The translations under genes were made by a program, and so were the position numbers. From positions 1-23,304 of IMG/VR virus record IMGVR_UViG_3300037093_000097: 23,304 nucleotides of DNA; one strand, written 5' to 3'. This DNA is from a virus. How positions within the stretch are numbered: the first letter of the stretch is position 1; each line of letters opens with the position of its first letter. Positions 15,777 through 23,153 of the stretch are shown piece by piece. Below the pieces are notes generated by a model. It searched no databases. It saw only the letters and a program-made list of their open reading frames with translations, and was not told where the DNA came from.

Positions 15777-15805
15777 AGTATAGCACCTTTGGCCTAGAGA
15801 ATCAA
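15777..15805 (-). promoter_or_regulatory. Sigma70-like promoter at the end of the TerL gene
   Basis: -10 TATACT (15777-15782), preceded by TGC (extended -10), lies 17 bases from -35 TTGATT (15800-15805). The -35 and spacer include the last codons of TerL. The transcript would start near 15770 and serve the small-gene block, so this block need not depend on packaging-gene transcription. Confidence 0.62.
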
Positions 15806-18800
15806 ACGAACCCGCCGATGGACACCGATGCCGGTGATCTCACCGTACGCGGCTGAGCTGGCATCGACCCAGTCATCGTGGGCCGACTTTGCACCGGTCG
15901 GGCCAAAGGACCGGAACTCGTCGATATACGCCTTGTTCCACTGACCCCTCACCAGGAAACAGTTTCCGGCCCGCTGTTGTGCGGCAAGGGGCTGAGCCCG
16001 GGTAACCTTGTCGCCTGAGTCGAGCGTTGCCTCGACGGCATACCCGGCCAGGATCTTCCTGACCCAGTAGTTCGCCTGCGACTTGCCCGCCTGGCCCGGG
16101 TCCTGAGGGATGCGAATCCTCTTGCAGTGCCACACCTCGGCATCCTCGCGGGCCGTATCGGCGACGAACTGCTCCGTGGCCAATGGGTCCTCTCTCTTGC
16201 GCCGGGCATCCACGACGTAGGTGGCGCCGGTGTCATTATTGACGCCCATCAGCACGCCTGCCGTCCAGTCCGGGTCTCCGCTCGCTTTCTTCACCGTGGC
16301 GGCCAGGTCCCAGGAGCGCATCAGCTTCGTACCGGCGGGTGGCGCGTCGCAATACTGCCACTTCTCCACCGGGAACATATCACCCTTCGGGTTGCTCGGA
16401 CGCTGCTGGTACTCGGCTCCCCACTTTTCCTCTTTTAGGGTTTCCATGACCTGGAGCAAGACTTCGCGGTTCCAACGGCCTGGCCAGAGTGCTTCGCCCA
16501 TCTTGCGCCCCATAGAATCACGCCACGTCTCTGTGTCGATCTCCCCTTCTAACTCCGCCTTCGTAGGCTCGGCGAGCGCTGGCAGGTTCAGCGACTCCCA
16601 CTGGTCGGCCATCGGGTTCTCGGCCGAAGCAAACTCCATCCGTCCGGCCAGGTCGTCCTCATTCCATCGTGTGTTATGAACGACAAACCCCTCCGCCACA
16701 AAGTTCGCCTCGCCATCAACCGTAAGATCGTAGACGTCGAGGATTGGTCCCGGGGTTATCTTCTGAACTCGCTCCAGTCGGACGTCTGGAGGAATCCGTC
16801 CGGTCACAAGCGACCGACCCCGTTGGTCATCCTCGGGCATAACAATAGTCACATGCGAACCCTGAGACCAGACGGGACTCGGACTATTTGGGGGTTGCCG
16901 CCAACGACCCTTCTCTGTCCACGGTCCCGCCGGGCGTGCTCCACAGCAAAGGGCTAGCCGACAAACATCCCCGCAAAGTTCCAGTGAAGACGAAGCTAGC
17001 GTCCAGGCGTGACCAATCTTGTCTTTGTGCCCGTCGGCGTCAAGAAGACCCCGAAGGAATGCCAACTGCGTCTCACCGGGCGCGTCAAAGAGCCACAGGG
17101 GTACACGCTTCGCCGGGGCACGAACTCCAGGGACTAACCCAAGAGCGGTCAGGGTTCTTCCGGCCTCGGCGCTGTCGAGTCGCTGATACCCCTCAGCCAG
17201 GTGTGCCTTCGGGCGGCGCCCAAAAATCGAGTAGATAAGATCCGCTGCCCTCTCGTTGAGTGTGGCATTCTCGCCTAGCGCCACGAACACGGCCCAAGCG
17301 CGAGAATCGTAAACCTTACTGCGGACATGATCTTTGTTGTGCTTTGGCCACGTGGTTACCCAACCATCACCAACCAAATATCCCAACAACCAAGCCCACT
17401 CTGGATCGGTCCAACCGTCGACCGGGGCAGCACCCGACGTCGGGAGAGCCGCAGAAGTCACCACAAGATCGCCAACGGTCAAACTGGCCGCTGGTCGCCA
17501 TACCGGGGCATAGGCGGGACGAGCGCGGCCATCAGCGGGCACGACAAGGAAAGGATGGGTTGGCGTAGCTGTGAGCTGATGACGATGAGTCGCAATAGTA
17601 ATCGTCTCGCCCACACCCGACCTACGTTGAGCCAAAACCCGACGTCGCGTCAAACCTTCTTCGGAATAGGCATACACCTCGTCACCGGGAACAATCTGCG
17701 ATATCGGCACCGAACCCTTACCCACAACAGGAACAAGAGAATCACCAGCTAGACACATCAGCAGGATGATCGAGCCGCCGGGCTCTAGCCGAGTGCGAAG
17801 CGTGCCGAGGTACCAGTCCCACTGCTTGTTCCGGTAGTCATCGGACTGGCTCTCTTCCCAGCCCTTTACCGGGTCGTCGATCACGATGATGTGGCCGCCC
17901 TTGCCAGTGAGCGGGCCGCCCATGCCGACGGCGCGCATCCCTCCGAGGTGGCCTTGAATGTCCCAGCGGGCAGCGGCCGAGGACGCTGCGGACACCCGGA
18001 TACCGAACTGCGCCATGCCGTGCTCTTCCAGCACGTCTCGGGCTTGGCGGCCCCAGGCCGCGGCGAAGTCTGCCTCGTACGAGGTCAGGATGACCTGCTT
18101 GTCCGGGAACATCCCCAGGAACCAGGCCGGGAAGTAGCGTGAGATCAGGAAACTGTTATGGGTCGGGATTAGCTCCCGTCCGACCAAAAACAACCCATCC
18201 GGAGCCGCAACCTGGATACACACGCCGTCCGCGTTGGGCGCCGACTCGATCGACTTGATCCCGATGCGCCGCTTTGTCGGACGACAGATCACCCGCTTCC
18301 TCGCCAGGCGACCCTGTGACAACCCGTCAATCGGAGACCAGCCGACCACATACCGCGTACCCGCGGTCTTGACAGAGTGGCCATTCAACTCGTGTGGCTC
18401 GCGAGTATCGGTCTCGGTCCACATCGACGCCTTATGCCCGAGCGTGCGCACCAAACACAGGACGTCGTCCATCAGCCGCCGGTCGTGACCGATCACCCGC
18501 ACGCGGCCGTTGGGATCGACCGAGCCATCGCTGTCGACAATGCCCTGCAGAAGTAAACGCCGCTGCCGAACGGAAGACAGCAAGTAGGACTCAGGGATGT
18601 GCTTGTTCCTGAGCACCCCTAGAGCAGAGAGACGCCGCTGCATTCGAGCTGGCGCCGGGTAGTGAACGCCCGTGACTCTATGGACCGCTTCGTTGCTTAT
18701 CGTGTCACCGTCTGCTTCGATGAAGCCAACTAGCTCATCGCGATCGGCCCCCATGGCGATAGTCCCTTTCGCTGCCGTACCGTCACCAAGCCAAAGACCC

Positions 18801-19333
18801 AGCAGGTAGGGAGCGAGTGGCAGCTCGGCTTCAGGCATTTCCAGAGCCGCCACGTCGGGAAGCTGGAATCGGGCTCGATCTCCGCTCCAATACTTCTGAC
18901 GAGCAATCTCCCTGGTCTCCATCGTTCGCCACCTGTGCCTGCCGCGGTCGTAGACAGTCCACTCGTGATTTGGATGAACATCGACCGTCGATCCGTCGGT
19001 CATAACGACCCTCATCTTGGGAGCACCGACGTCTACGGGCGACACGGCAACCACTTTGGTGGGCTTGCCTGAAGGACTGAAAACCCTGTCTCCGAGACGA
19101 AGATCACCGGCCCGTTTCCACCCCTCGGAAGTCAGAATATGTGTTCTGACCTGCATTTGTTTACCGTGCCGAGGCGGCATCGAGACCATCAGGAACCGAC
19201 TGGTCTCGCTGTAGGCGATCTCCGTGATCTTCCGATTGACCATGGCCAGATGTTTCGCTGGCACCCATAGACCATTCGAGACGTTCATGGCCAAGTGCGC
19301 CGGAGTGAGTGGTACCTCTTCGACGTCTGGCAT
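15794..19333 (-). CDS. Terminase large subunit interrupted by two inteins
   Basis: 1179-aa precursor. Exteins are residues 1-58, 394-526 and 888-1179, joining to a 483-aa TerL. The ATPase Walker A is rebuilt as PPRHGK|S across intein 1. Walker B is GGHIIVIDDP. The conserved MTRWNEDDLAGR motif is rebuilt as M|TRW across intein 2. The C-terminal nuclease shows MRSWDLAAT and HDDWVDASSAAYGE, with acidic residues expected of the RNase H-like fold. The motor cuts concatemers and pumps DNA into the prohead through the portal. Its ATG directly follows the TAG of the small terminase gene. Without both splicing events the ATPase should be inactive, since both insertions interrupt catalytic motifs. Confidence 0.97.
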   Translation of the reverse strand: MPDVEEVPLTPAHLAMNVSNGLWVPAKHLAMVNRKITEIAYSETSRFLMVSMPPRHGKQMQVRTHILTSEGWKRAGDLRLGDRVFSPSGKPTKVVAVSPVDVGAPKMRVVMTDGSTVDVHPNHEWTVYDRGRHRWRTMETREIARQKYWSGDRARFQLPDVAALEMPEAELPLAPYLLGLWLGDGTAAKGTIAMGADRDELVGFIEADGDTISNEAVHRVTGVHYPAPARMQRRLSALGVLRNKHIPESYLLSSVRQRRLLLQGIVDSDGSVDPNGRVRVIGHDRRLMDDVLCLVRTLGHKASMWTETDTREPHELNGHSVKTAGTRYVVGWSPIDGLSQGRLARKRVICRPTKRRIGIKSIESAPNADGVCIQVAAPDGLFLVGRELIPTHNSFLISRYFPAWFLGMFPDKQVILTSYEADFAAAWGRQARDVLEEHGMAQFGIRVSAASSAAARWDIQGHLGGMRAVGMGGPLTGKGGHIIVIDDPVKGWEESQSDDYRNKQWDWYLGTLRTRLEPGGSIILLMCLAGDSLVPVVGKGSVPISQIVPGDEVYAYSEEGLTRRRVLAQRRSGVGETITIATHRHQLTATPTHPFLVVPADGRARPAYAPVWRPAASLTVGDLVVTSAALPTSGAAPVDGWTDPEWAWLLGYLVGDGWVTTWPKHNKDHVRSKVYDSRAWAVFVALGENATLNERAADLIYSIFGRRPKAHLAEGYQRLDSAEAGRTLTALGLVPGVRAPAKRVPLWLFDAPGETQLAFLRGLLDADGHKDKIGHAWTLASSSLELCGDVCRLALCCGARPAGPWTEKGRWRQPPNSPSPVWSQGSHVTIVMPEDDQRGRSLVTGRIPPDVRLERVQKITPGPILDVYDLTVDGEANFVAEGFVVHNTRWNEDDLAGRMEFASAENPMADQWESLNLPALAEPTKAELEGEIDTETWRDSMGRKMGEALWPGRWNREVLLQVMETLKEEKWGAEYQQRPSNPKGDMFPVEKWQYCDAPPAGTKLMRSWDLAATVKKASGDPDWTAGVLMGVNNDTGATYVVDARRKREDPLATEQFVADTAREDAEVWHCKRIRIPQDPGQAGKSQANYWVRKILAGYAVEATLDSGDKVTRAQPLAAQQRAGNCFLVRGQWNKAYIDEFRSFGPTGAKSAHDDWVDASSAAYGEITGIGVHRRVRLIL
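16673..17755 (-). mobile_element. Intein 2 (class 1, LAGLIDADG) in the TerL MTRW motif
   Basis: 361 aa (precursor residues 527-887). It begins with Cys (CLAGDSLV), has block B TPTH, block F VYDLTV and ends VVHN before Thr+1, the standard class 1 arrangement. LAGLIDADG motifs LLGYLVGDG (123-131) and LRGLLDADG (234-242) show a homing endonuclease domain that looks intact. Parts of this segment are less G+C-rich than the flanks (48-55 percent in three 60-base lines counted here), which fits separate acquisition, though the sample is small. Confidence 0.95.
18155..19159 (-). mobile_element. Intein 1 (class 3, LAGLIDADG) in the TerL Walker A motif
   Basis: 335 aa (precursor residues 59-393), inserted between Lys and Ser of PPRHGK|S. 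It begins with Gln rather than Cys/Ser and ends in HN before Ser+1. Intein motifs: LTSEGWKRAGDLRLGD near the start, block B HPNHEW with W67, block F VCIQV with C314, block G PTHN with T333. This W-C-T set with no N-terminal nucleophile is the mark of class 3 inteins, which start splicing from the block F Cys. Endonuclease motifs LLGLWLGDG (119-127) and LLQGIVDSDG (203-212) indicate a LAGLIDADG homing enzyme. Boundaries follow from the restored TerL motif. Confidence 0.93.
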
Positions 19334-19948
19334 CTAGTCGCCTTCTGCTGGCTCTGACTCCTCGTGGATCGGCGCCGGAACCGAGCCGTCATCCGGCGGT
19401 AGCTCGGCATCGCCCTCCGATAGCAGATCCATCATCTTGTACGCAAGCTCCCGGCCTTGCGCCGTAGCCATGATGGCTTTCGCTGTCTCGCCCGGCACTT
19501 CGCCTTTATGCTCAGTTTGGATACCGATCGTCGTCCCGGCCACACCTCGCGCCTCGCGCTCCACCTTGATGCCGAGGTCGATGAACCTGGCGACTTCCGA
19601 GGACGGCAGAGTCATGACGAAGTCACCTTCCGGGGTCGTGGCCTGCAGACGCTCAAGGGCGCGCTGTTGGAGCAGGAGGCCATACTGGGCGTGTCGCGTC
19701 GTCATCTCACGGATCTTGTCAACGTTCTCATCCTGCCGGATTCGATCCATGTCGGAGTCGTAGTCTTTACAGCGCTCGACCCAGCTATTCAAGCGGGACC
19801 ACTCGGACAGTATCCGCCGATTGCCGTTGCTGCCGTAAACTATGATCGTCGCTTGGCGCAGCGTGCGAGTAGGGCCGAGGTCGCGATAGACGGTGAACGC
19901 CTCGAACGCCTTTGAACCCTCTCCTTTGATCCGATCGTAGCTAGCCAT
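19334..19948 (-). CDS. Terminase small subunit-like protein
   Basis: 204 aa with the start at 19948 (MASYDRIKGE), chosen because ATG overlaps the upstream TGA (TGATG) and GGGGAG lies upstream; the frame extends to 19996 without support. An N-terminal helix-turn-helix-like segment (TLRQATIIVYGSNGNRRILSEW, then NSWVERCKDYD) resembles small terminases that recognise the packaging site and load TerL. The middle is helical (EMTTRHAQYGLLLQQRALERL) for oligomerisation and the C-terminus is acidic. The gene sits immediately before TerL. Family assignment is by pattern and position. Confidence 0.82.
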   Translation of the reverse strand: MASYDRIKGEGSKAFEAFTVYRDLGPTRTLRQATIIVYGSNGNRRILSEWSRLNSWVERCKDYDSDMDRIRQDENVDKIREMTTRHAQYGLLLQQRALERLQATTPEGDFVMTLPSSEVARFIDLGIKVEREARGVAGTTIGIQTEHKGEVPGETAKAIMATAQGRELAYKMMDLLSEGDAELPPDDGSVPAPIHEESEPAEGD

Positions 19949-20913
19949 CACGCACTCCCCAGGTACTCGGCTGCCAAATATTCTAGCCCTTGCCACCTGG
20001 CCTTAGCAGACACCTCGTCCAAGGCGACCATCCTGTCGAGCGCATCCGAGATCACCTTGGCGGCAGGGGCTGGAATCGAGGCCGTGCCGACGACGTCCCG
20101 TAGCGGGGTCAGCTCGCCCTCGGGTAGGTTCTCCCCGAGGTGCTCCAACACGATGTCGGCCATGCGAGAAAGAACCGTACCGGTAGAGCGGATCTCATAC
20201 TCGATTCCCACCTTCCTGAGAACCGCCTTCCAGCGCTCCAGCAACTCGATGTCGGCCAGGTACGCCACGTCGTGATCAGCCGACAGCTGTACGATCACCT
20301 TCTCGACCGCCCGCTCGAACCGATCAAAGTCATAAGGCAGGAACACGATCAGGGCCGTCCGAAAGTCCGGGTGAATGTCGATGTTCGGGATGGTGACCTT
20401 CTCAAAGTCCATTTCGAGCGACTTCGGGTCGATGAACGTCTCTAAGCGGGCTGAGACGTCGCCTATCGCCTCGTAAATCTTGGCGATGAGCTGGGGGTTG
20501 TCTTCGCCTTGAATCGCATTGTGACTCAACTGCTTGGCTCTAATCTGATCCGGGGTCAAGCCACTCACGTCGACGATGGCGAAGATCTCGCTCAGCTGGC
20601 CCGCTCTCGCTGACCGGACGCGGTGGTGGCCGGAGACGATTTCGAGCCTGCCATCCGTGAGCGCCACGAACGGGAGCGATTCCAGCCGCTGGTCTCGGCC
20701 GATGGTTGACGTCAGCCGGTCCATCATGGCCTTCGGCATCCCGCGGGCGTTTATCGGCTGTTCGTGTAGCTCGTCGACGTGCACCTTCCAGATCTGCAGC
20801 CCTTGGCCGAGATCGAGCAACGCCTCAGCCCGCGAGATAGACGGCGAATCGCCGACTTCCTCGTCATCTTGCGAGGTTTCCGGTTCTGTTTCTGCGCGTT
20901 CTTCCTCGGTCAT
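19948..20913 (-). CDS. ParB/sulfiredoxin-fold protein
   Basis: 321 aa. Start at 20913 is set by AAGGAGAG four bases upstream of ATG; a longer frame reaches 20955 but overlaps the previous gene. The N-terminal 30 residues are acidic. A ParB-like domain follows: a strand IWKVHVDEL, INARGM, and the GHHR motif at residues 95-98 (IVSGHHRVRSARAG). ParB-fold proteins bind nucleotides (CTP or ATP) and DNA. In phages, ParB-like genes are common next to terminases or DNA-modification genes. The C-terminal 180 residues are helical and unassigned. The role here, packaging-linked DNA processing or modification, is inference. Confidence 0.85.
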   Translation of the reverse strand: MTEEERAETEPETSQDDEEVGDSPSISRAEALLDLGQGLQIWKVHVDELHEQPINARGMPKAMMDRLTSTIGRDQRLESLPFVALTDGRLEIVSGHHRVRSARAGQLSEIFAIVDVSGLTPDQIRAKQLSHNAIQGEDNPQLIAKIYEAIGDVSARLETFIDPKSLEMDFEKVTIPNIDIHPDFRTALIVFLPYDFDRFERAVEKVIVQLSADHDVAYLADIELLERWKAVLRKVGIEYEIRSTGTVLSRMADIVLEHLGENLPEGELTPLRDVVGTASIPAPAAKVISDALDRMVALDEVSAKARWQGLEYLAAEYLGSA

Positions 20914-20932
20914 GCCGCTCTCCTTGCGCTCT

Positions 20933-22384
20933 TCATGTTCGACCACCAGACCCACGCCCGCGCTTCTTCTTGACCGTTTGCACCGGACCAGGCTTCACGT
21001 AACTATCTGTCCCGAAACCACACTCGATGCAAACCCATGGCACCGAGTGGTGGTGGCCTGACTCCTTGAGCCACTCCGGGATCACCTCTGCGTAGGTCTT
21101 GTCCGTGAAGTCGCCATGATAGATCAGCTTGTACCCGCCACCGATCAGTGGCTCACGACGGACCAGCTTCGTGATCGTCCGATCGCCTTTGCTCTCCGGC
21201 GAGGTCGACAGGGCCGTGGTTTGGATTCCTCTGGGCTCATTGAACACGTACCCGCGTCTCCATGCCAGCAGCCAGTCCCGGGTCTCACCGGAAACCAGCA
21301 GCCGTTTGTAGAGCTTGTTCAGCCGCTCGTACCGTGCGGAGGTCACCGTGATCCCAAACGTCTCGTACAGGTACTCGGCTCGCCCACGGAAAAGGTCGGC
21401 GTCGTGTAGCCCGCAAGCCGTCACCACTTTGCCGTCGATCAGCATGAGCAGGTAGACGTCGGACACGACGCTTCCTAGCCGGTGCACGAACAGGTCCCGG
21501 TAGTAGAGGCAGGTCGACTTGTCGGCCGACACGAATGAAACTACTGATTGAGGCGTGATCTCGTCGCAATCGTCGAAAATCTCGTAAATGTGCGGAGGCT
21601 TCTCGACGACCGGCGGCTCGGCGTGCTTGTCCTCAACTGACCGATTGCTCAGCAGGTAGGCCGTCTCGGTCTTGCCGTACCGTGTCCTGGCCTGGGCAAA
21701 GTCACGCGACCAGCCCTCAGGAGTAGGACAGCTCTCGTCCACCATGGCCATAATCAGGGTGTCGGTAGTCGGGAGCGCTTCCAGGAGTCCCGGGACCGCT
21801 GGCTTGGTCACGTCCCGGACGGACGGGTGGACCCAGTCGGGCTCCGCCAGCTGTCTGGGCTGAGTTGGCAGACCGTACAGATCTGCATAGACGGCCGCAT
21901 CTTCCAGGTCGCAGACATCGGTGAGCACTTTGGCCGGGCTGTCGACCTCATAGTGGATGCCAGAGATCATCGCCAGCAGCTTCGTGAGCTTGTCGACCAC
22001 TCCGACCGTGAGCCCGACGCGATCGAAGACAAAACTCCGGCGCCGGGACACGTTGAACAGGGTGTTCGGTGGAATCGCCATCCACTGCAGCGCCAGCATG
22101 ACACCGGCAGCATAGGCCACTTCGTCTGGATCACCCTCAGTGAAACTGGCCGCGTCGCCTTCTAGCCGGATGCCAAGGTCCATGACGCTCTTCTCGGGGT
22201 CGGCCAGGTAACCGATCAGCGAAGCGTCGAGGGTGACGTCGCTCGCGTAGACCTTCGTCGGGTCCAAGCCCAGCTTGATCGCGGCCGCGACGGCGTCAAA
22301 GTGACCGGCACGCGGGAAGGCGACCCGGGCGAACCGTGGCAGACGGACTCCCACGAACTCCCGCGCCGGACTGCCCGTGGACAT
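20933..22384 (-). CDS. Unrecognised 483-aa protein upstream of ParB-like gene
   Basis: Start taken as ATG 22384; a TTG at 22420 in the same frame would fall in a repeat-rich spacer. Neither has a strong ribosome site. The N-terminal region (RVAFPRAGHFDAVAAAIKLG, then VYASDVTLDA) has the rhythm of a DNA adenine methylase-type Rossmann domain, but the expected DPPY is not clear. The C-terminal half (LLMLIDGKVVTACGLHDADL, later LVRREPLIGGGYKLIYHGDF) could be an acyltransferase-like or other alpha/beta fold. A CIECG pair lies near a basic C-terminus. DNA modification would suit the neighbouring ParB-like gene, but this is a guess. Confidence 0.75.
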   Translation of the reverse strand: MSTGSPAREFVGVRLPRFARVAFPRAGHFDAVAAAIKLGLDPTKVYASDVTLDASLIGYLADPEKSVMDLGIRLEGDAASFTEGDPDEVAYAAGVMLALQWMAIPPNTLFNVSRRRSFVFDRVGLTVGVVDKLTKLLAMISGIHYEVDSPAKVLTDVCDLEDAAVYADLYGLPTQPRQLAEPDWVHPSVRDVTKPAVPGLLEALPTTDTLIMAMVDESCPTPEGWSRDFAQARTRYGKTETAYLLSNRSVEDKHAEPPVVEKPPHIYEIFDDCDEITPQSVVSFVSADKSTCLYYRDLFVHRLGSVVSDVYLLMLIDGKVVTACGLHDADLFRGRAEYLYETFGITVTSARYERLNKLYKRLLVSGETRDWLLAWRRGYVFNEPRGIQTTALSTSPESKGDRTITKLVRREPLIGGGYKLIYHGDFTDKTYAEVIPEWLKESGHHHSVPWVCIECGFGTDSYVKPGPVQTVKKKRGRGSGGRT

Positions 22385-22408
22385 AAGGCCATGATGGCCG
22401 CTAGGGAC

Positions 22409-22460
22409 CGGAACCGGCAAAATCTAGACCTGGGAACCGGCAAATCTAGTAGACCTGGGG
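22409..22460 (-). repeat. Pair of about 25-bp direct repeats before the 483-aa gene
   Basis: Two near-identical tandem copies (about 22409-22434 and 22433-22460), sharing GGAACCGGCAAA followed by ATCTAG, AGACCTGGG (plus strand), with a three-base insertion in the second copy. They lie directly upstream of the likely ATG at 22384. Tandem sites of this kind suit an operator for a dimeric regulator, or a small-terminase binding site. Confidence 0.7.
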
Positions 22461-22497
22461 ATCGGTAGTGGGCCGATATCTCCCACCGGGAAGGTGG
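22461..22497 (-). promoter_or_regulatory. Two short stem-loops adjoining the direct repeats
   Basis: ATCGG (22461-22465) pairs with CCGAT (22473-22477), and CCACC (22483-22487) pairs with GGTGG (22493-22497). There is no U-run after either, so they do not look like a rho-independent terminator. Together with the repeats they give the 166-base spacer between 22385 and 22550 a regulatory look. Confidence 0.45.
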
Positions 22498-22550
22498 ACC
22501 GCTTACTTAGCTGCACCCCAGGATTATCGGCTGCAGCATAACGCGCTAGG

Positions 22551-23153
22551 TCAGAACAGTGGTTCCGGCTTACTGGCCGGGATGCCGATGGGCAGCTCTG
22601 GCAGCTCTTCGCCGGACTGCTCTTTCCACCACTGAGTGAAGATCCGGCGGTGGCACTCCTTGCCAGCGTGGACATCCTCGAAGCAACACAGGACGATCGG
22701 AGTGCCGGGCCCGCCGATGGACGCTGCCTGGACGATCCACTTGTCGAACAGTGCCTGAATGGCCGAGGCGCCCATGGCGTCGAGCTTAGCCCGATACCAA
22801 TCTCCGAAGTTGCCTTCGGACGGCGGCGCCTTGAGCATCCAGGGATCAGGAGAGATCTCTCTACCCTGGATCGACTGGCAGTTGAGGGGGAACCGGGGAT
22901 TGCCGACCGTGGTCCGGACGATGACACCACCCGCTTCCCCGATATGGCGGCCGTACTGATACCGCGAGGTCGAAACGGGCGGGAGAGTCAAGTCCATTCC
23001 TCCACTATAGCACACCTGCGGGATCGGACCACGCACTCTGCGAAGGTGCTTGCAGTCCTTCTCGGGTGAGAACCGAAAGGCCGGGCAGCTGCAGGAGTCG
23101 GGCTTCACCGTGACCTCGTAGAAGACACCCGCTTTCGAGCCTGCGACCTTCAT
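22551..23153 (-). CDS. SWIM-finger protein fused to a DUF488-like domain
   Basis: 200 aa from an ATG overlapping the upstream stop by four bases (ATGA). Residues 1-40 contain a SWIM zinc finger (CSCPAF at 21-26, CKH at 34-36). From residue 53 the sequence resembles DUF488: VRTTVGNPRF, WYRAKLD, and the C-terminal IVLCCFE...ECHRR (153-170), a Cys/His-containing motif typical of that family. The biochemical function of DUF488 is not established. A TATAGT -10-like element and an in-frame ATG at 22997 lie between the two parts, so a shorter DUF488-only product is possible. Confidence 0.8.
   Translation of the reverse strand: MKVAGSKAGVFYEVTVKPDSCSCPAFRFSPEKDCKHLRRVRGPIPQVCYSGGMDLTLPPVSTSRYQYGRHIGEAGGVIVRTTVGNPRFPLNCQSIQGREISPDPWMLKAPPSEGNFGDWYRAKLDAMGASAIQALFDKWIVQAASIGGPGTPIVLCCFEDVHAGKECHRRIFTQWWKEQSGEELPELPIGIPASKPEPLF
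22997..23012 (-). promoter_or_regulatory. Extended -10-like element inside the SWIM-DUF488 gene
   Basis: TGC-TATAGT (TATAGT at 23004-23009) lies seven bases before an in-frame ATG at 22997. GGAGG directly adjoins the ATG, too close for a normal ribosome site. No good -35 was seen. It could give a near-leaderless DUF488 product, or be chance. Confidence 0.3.

Noticed and set aside
22461-22497. Rho-independent terminator
   Set aside because: The stems are only five base pairs and no T-run follows on the minus strand.
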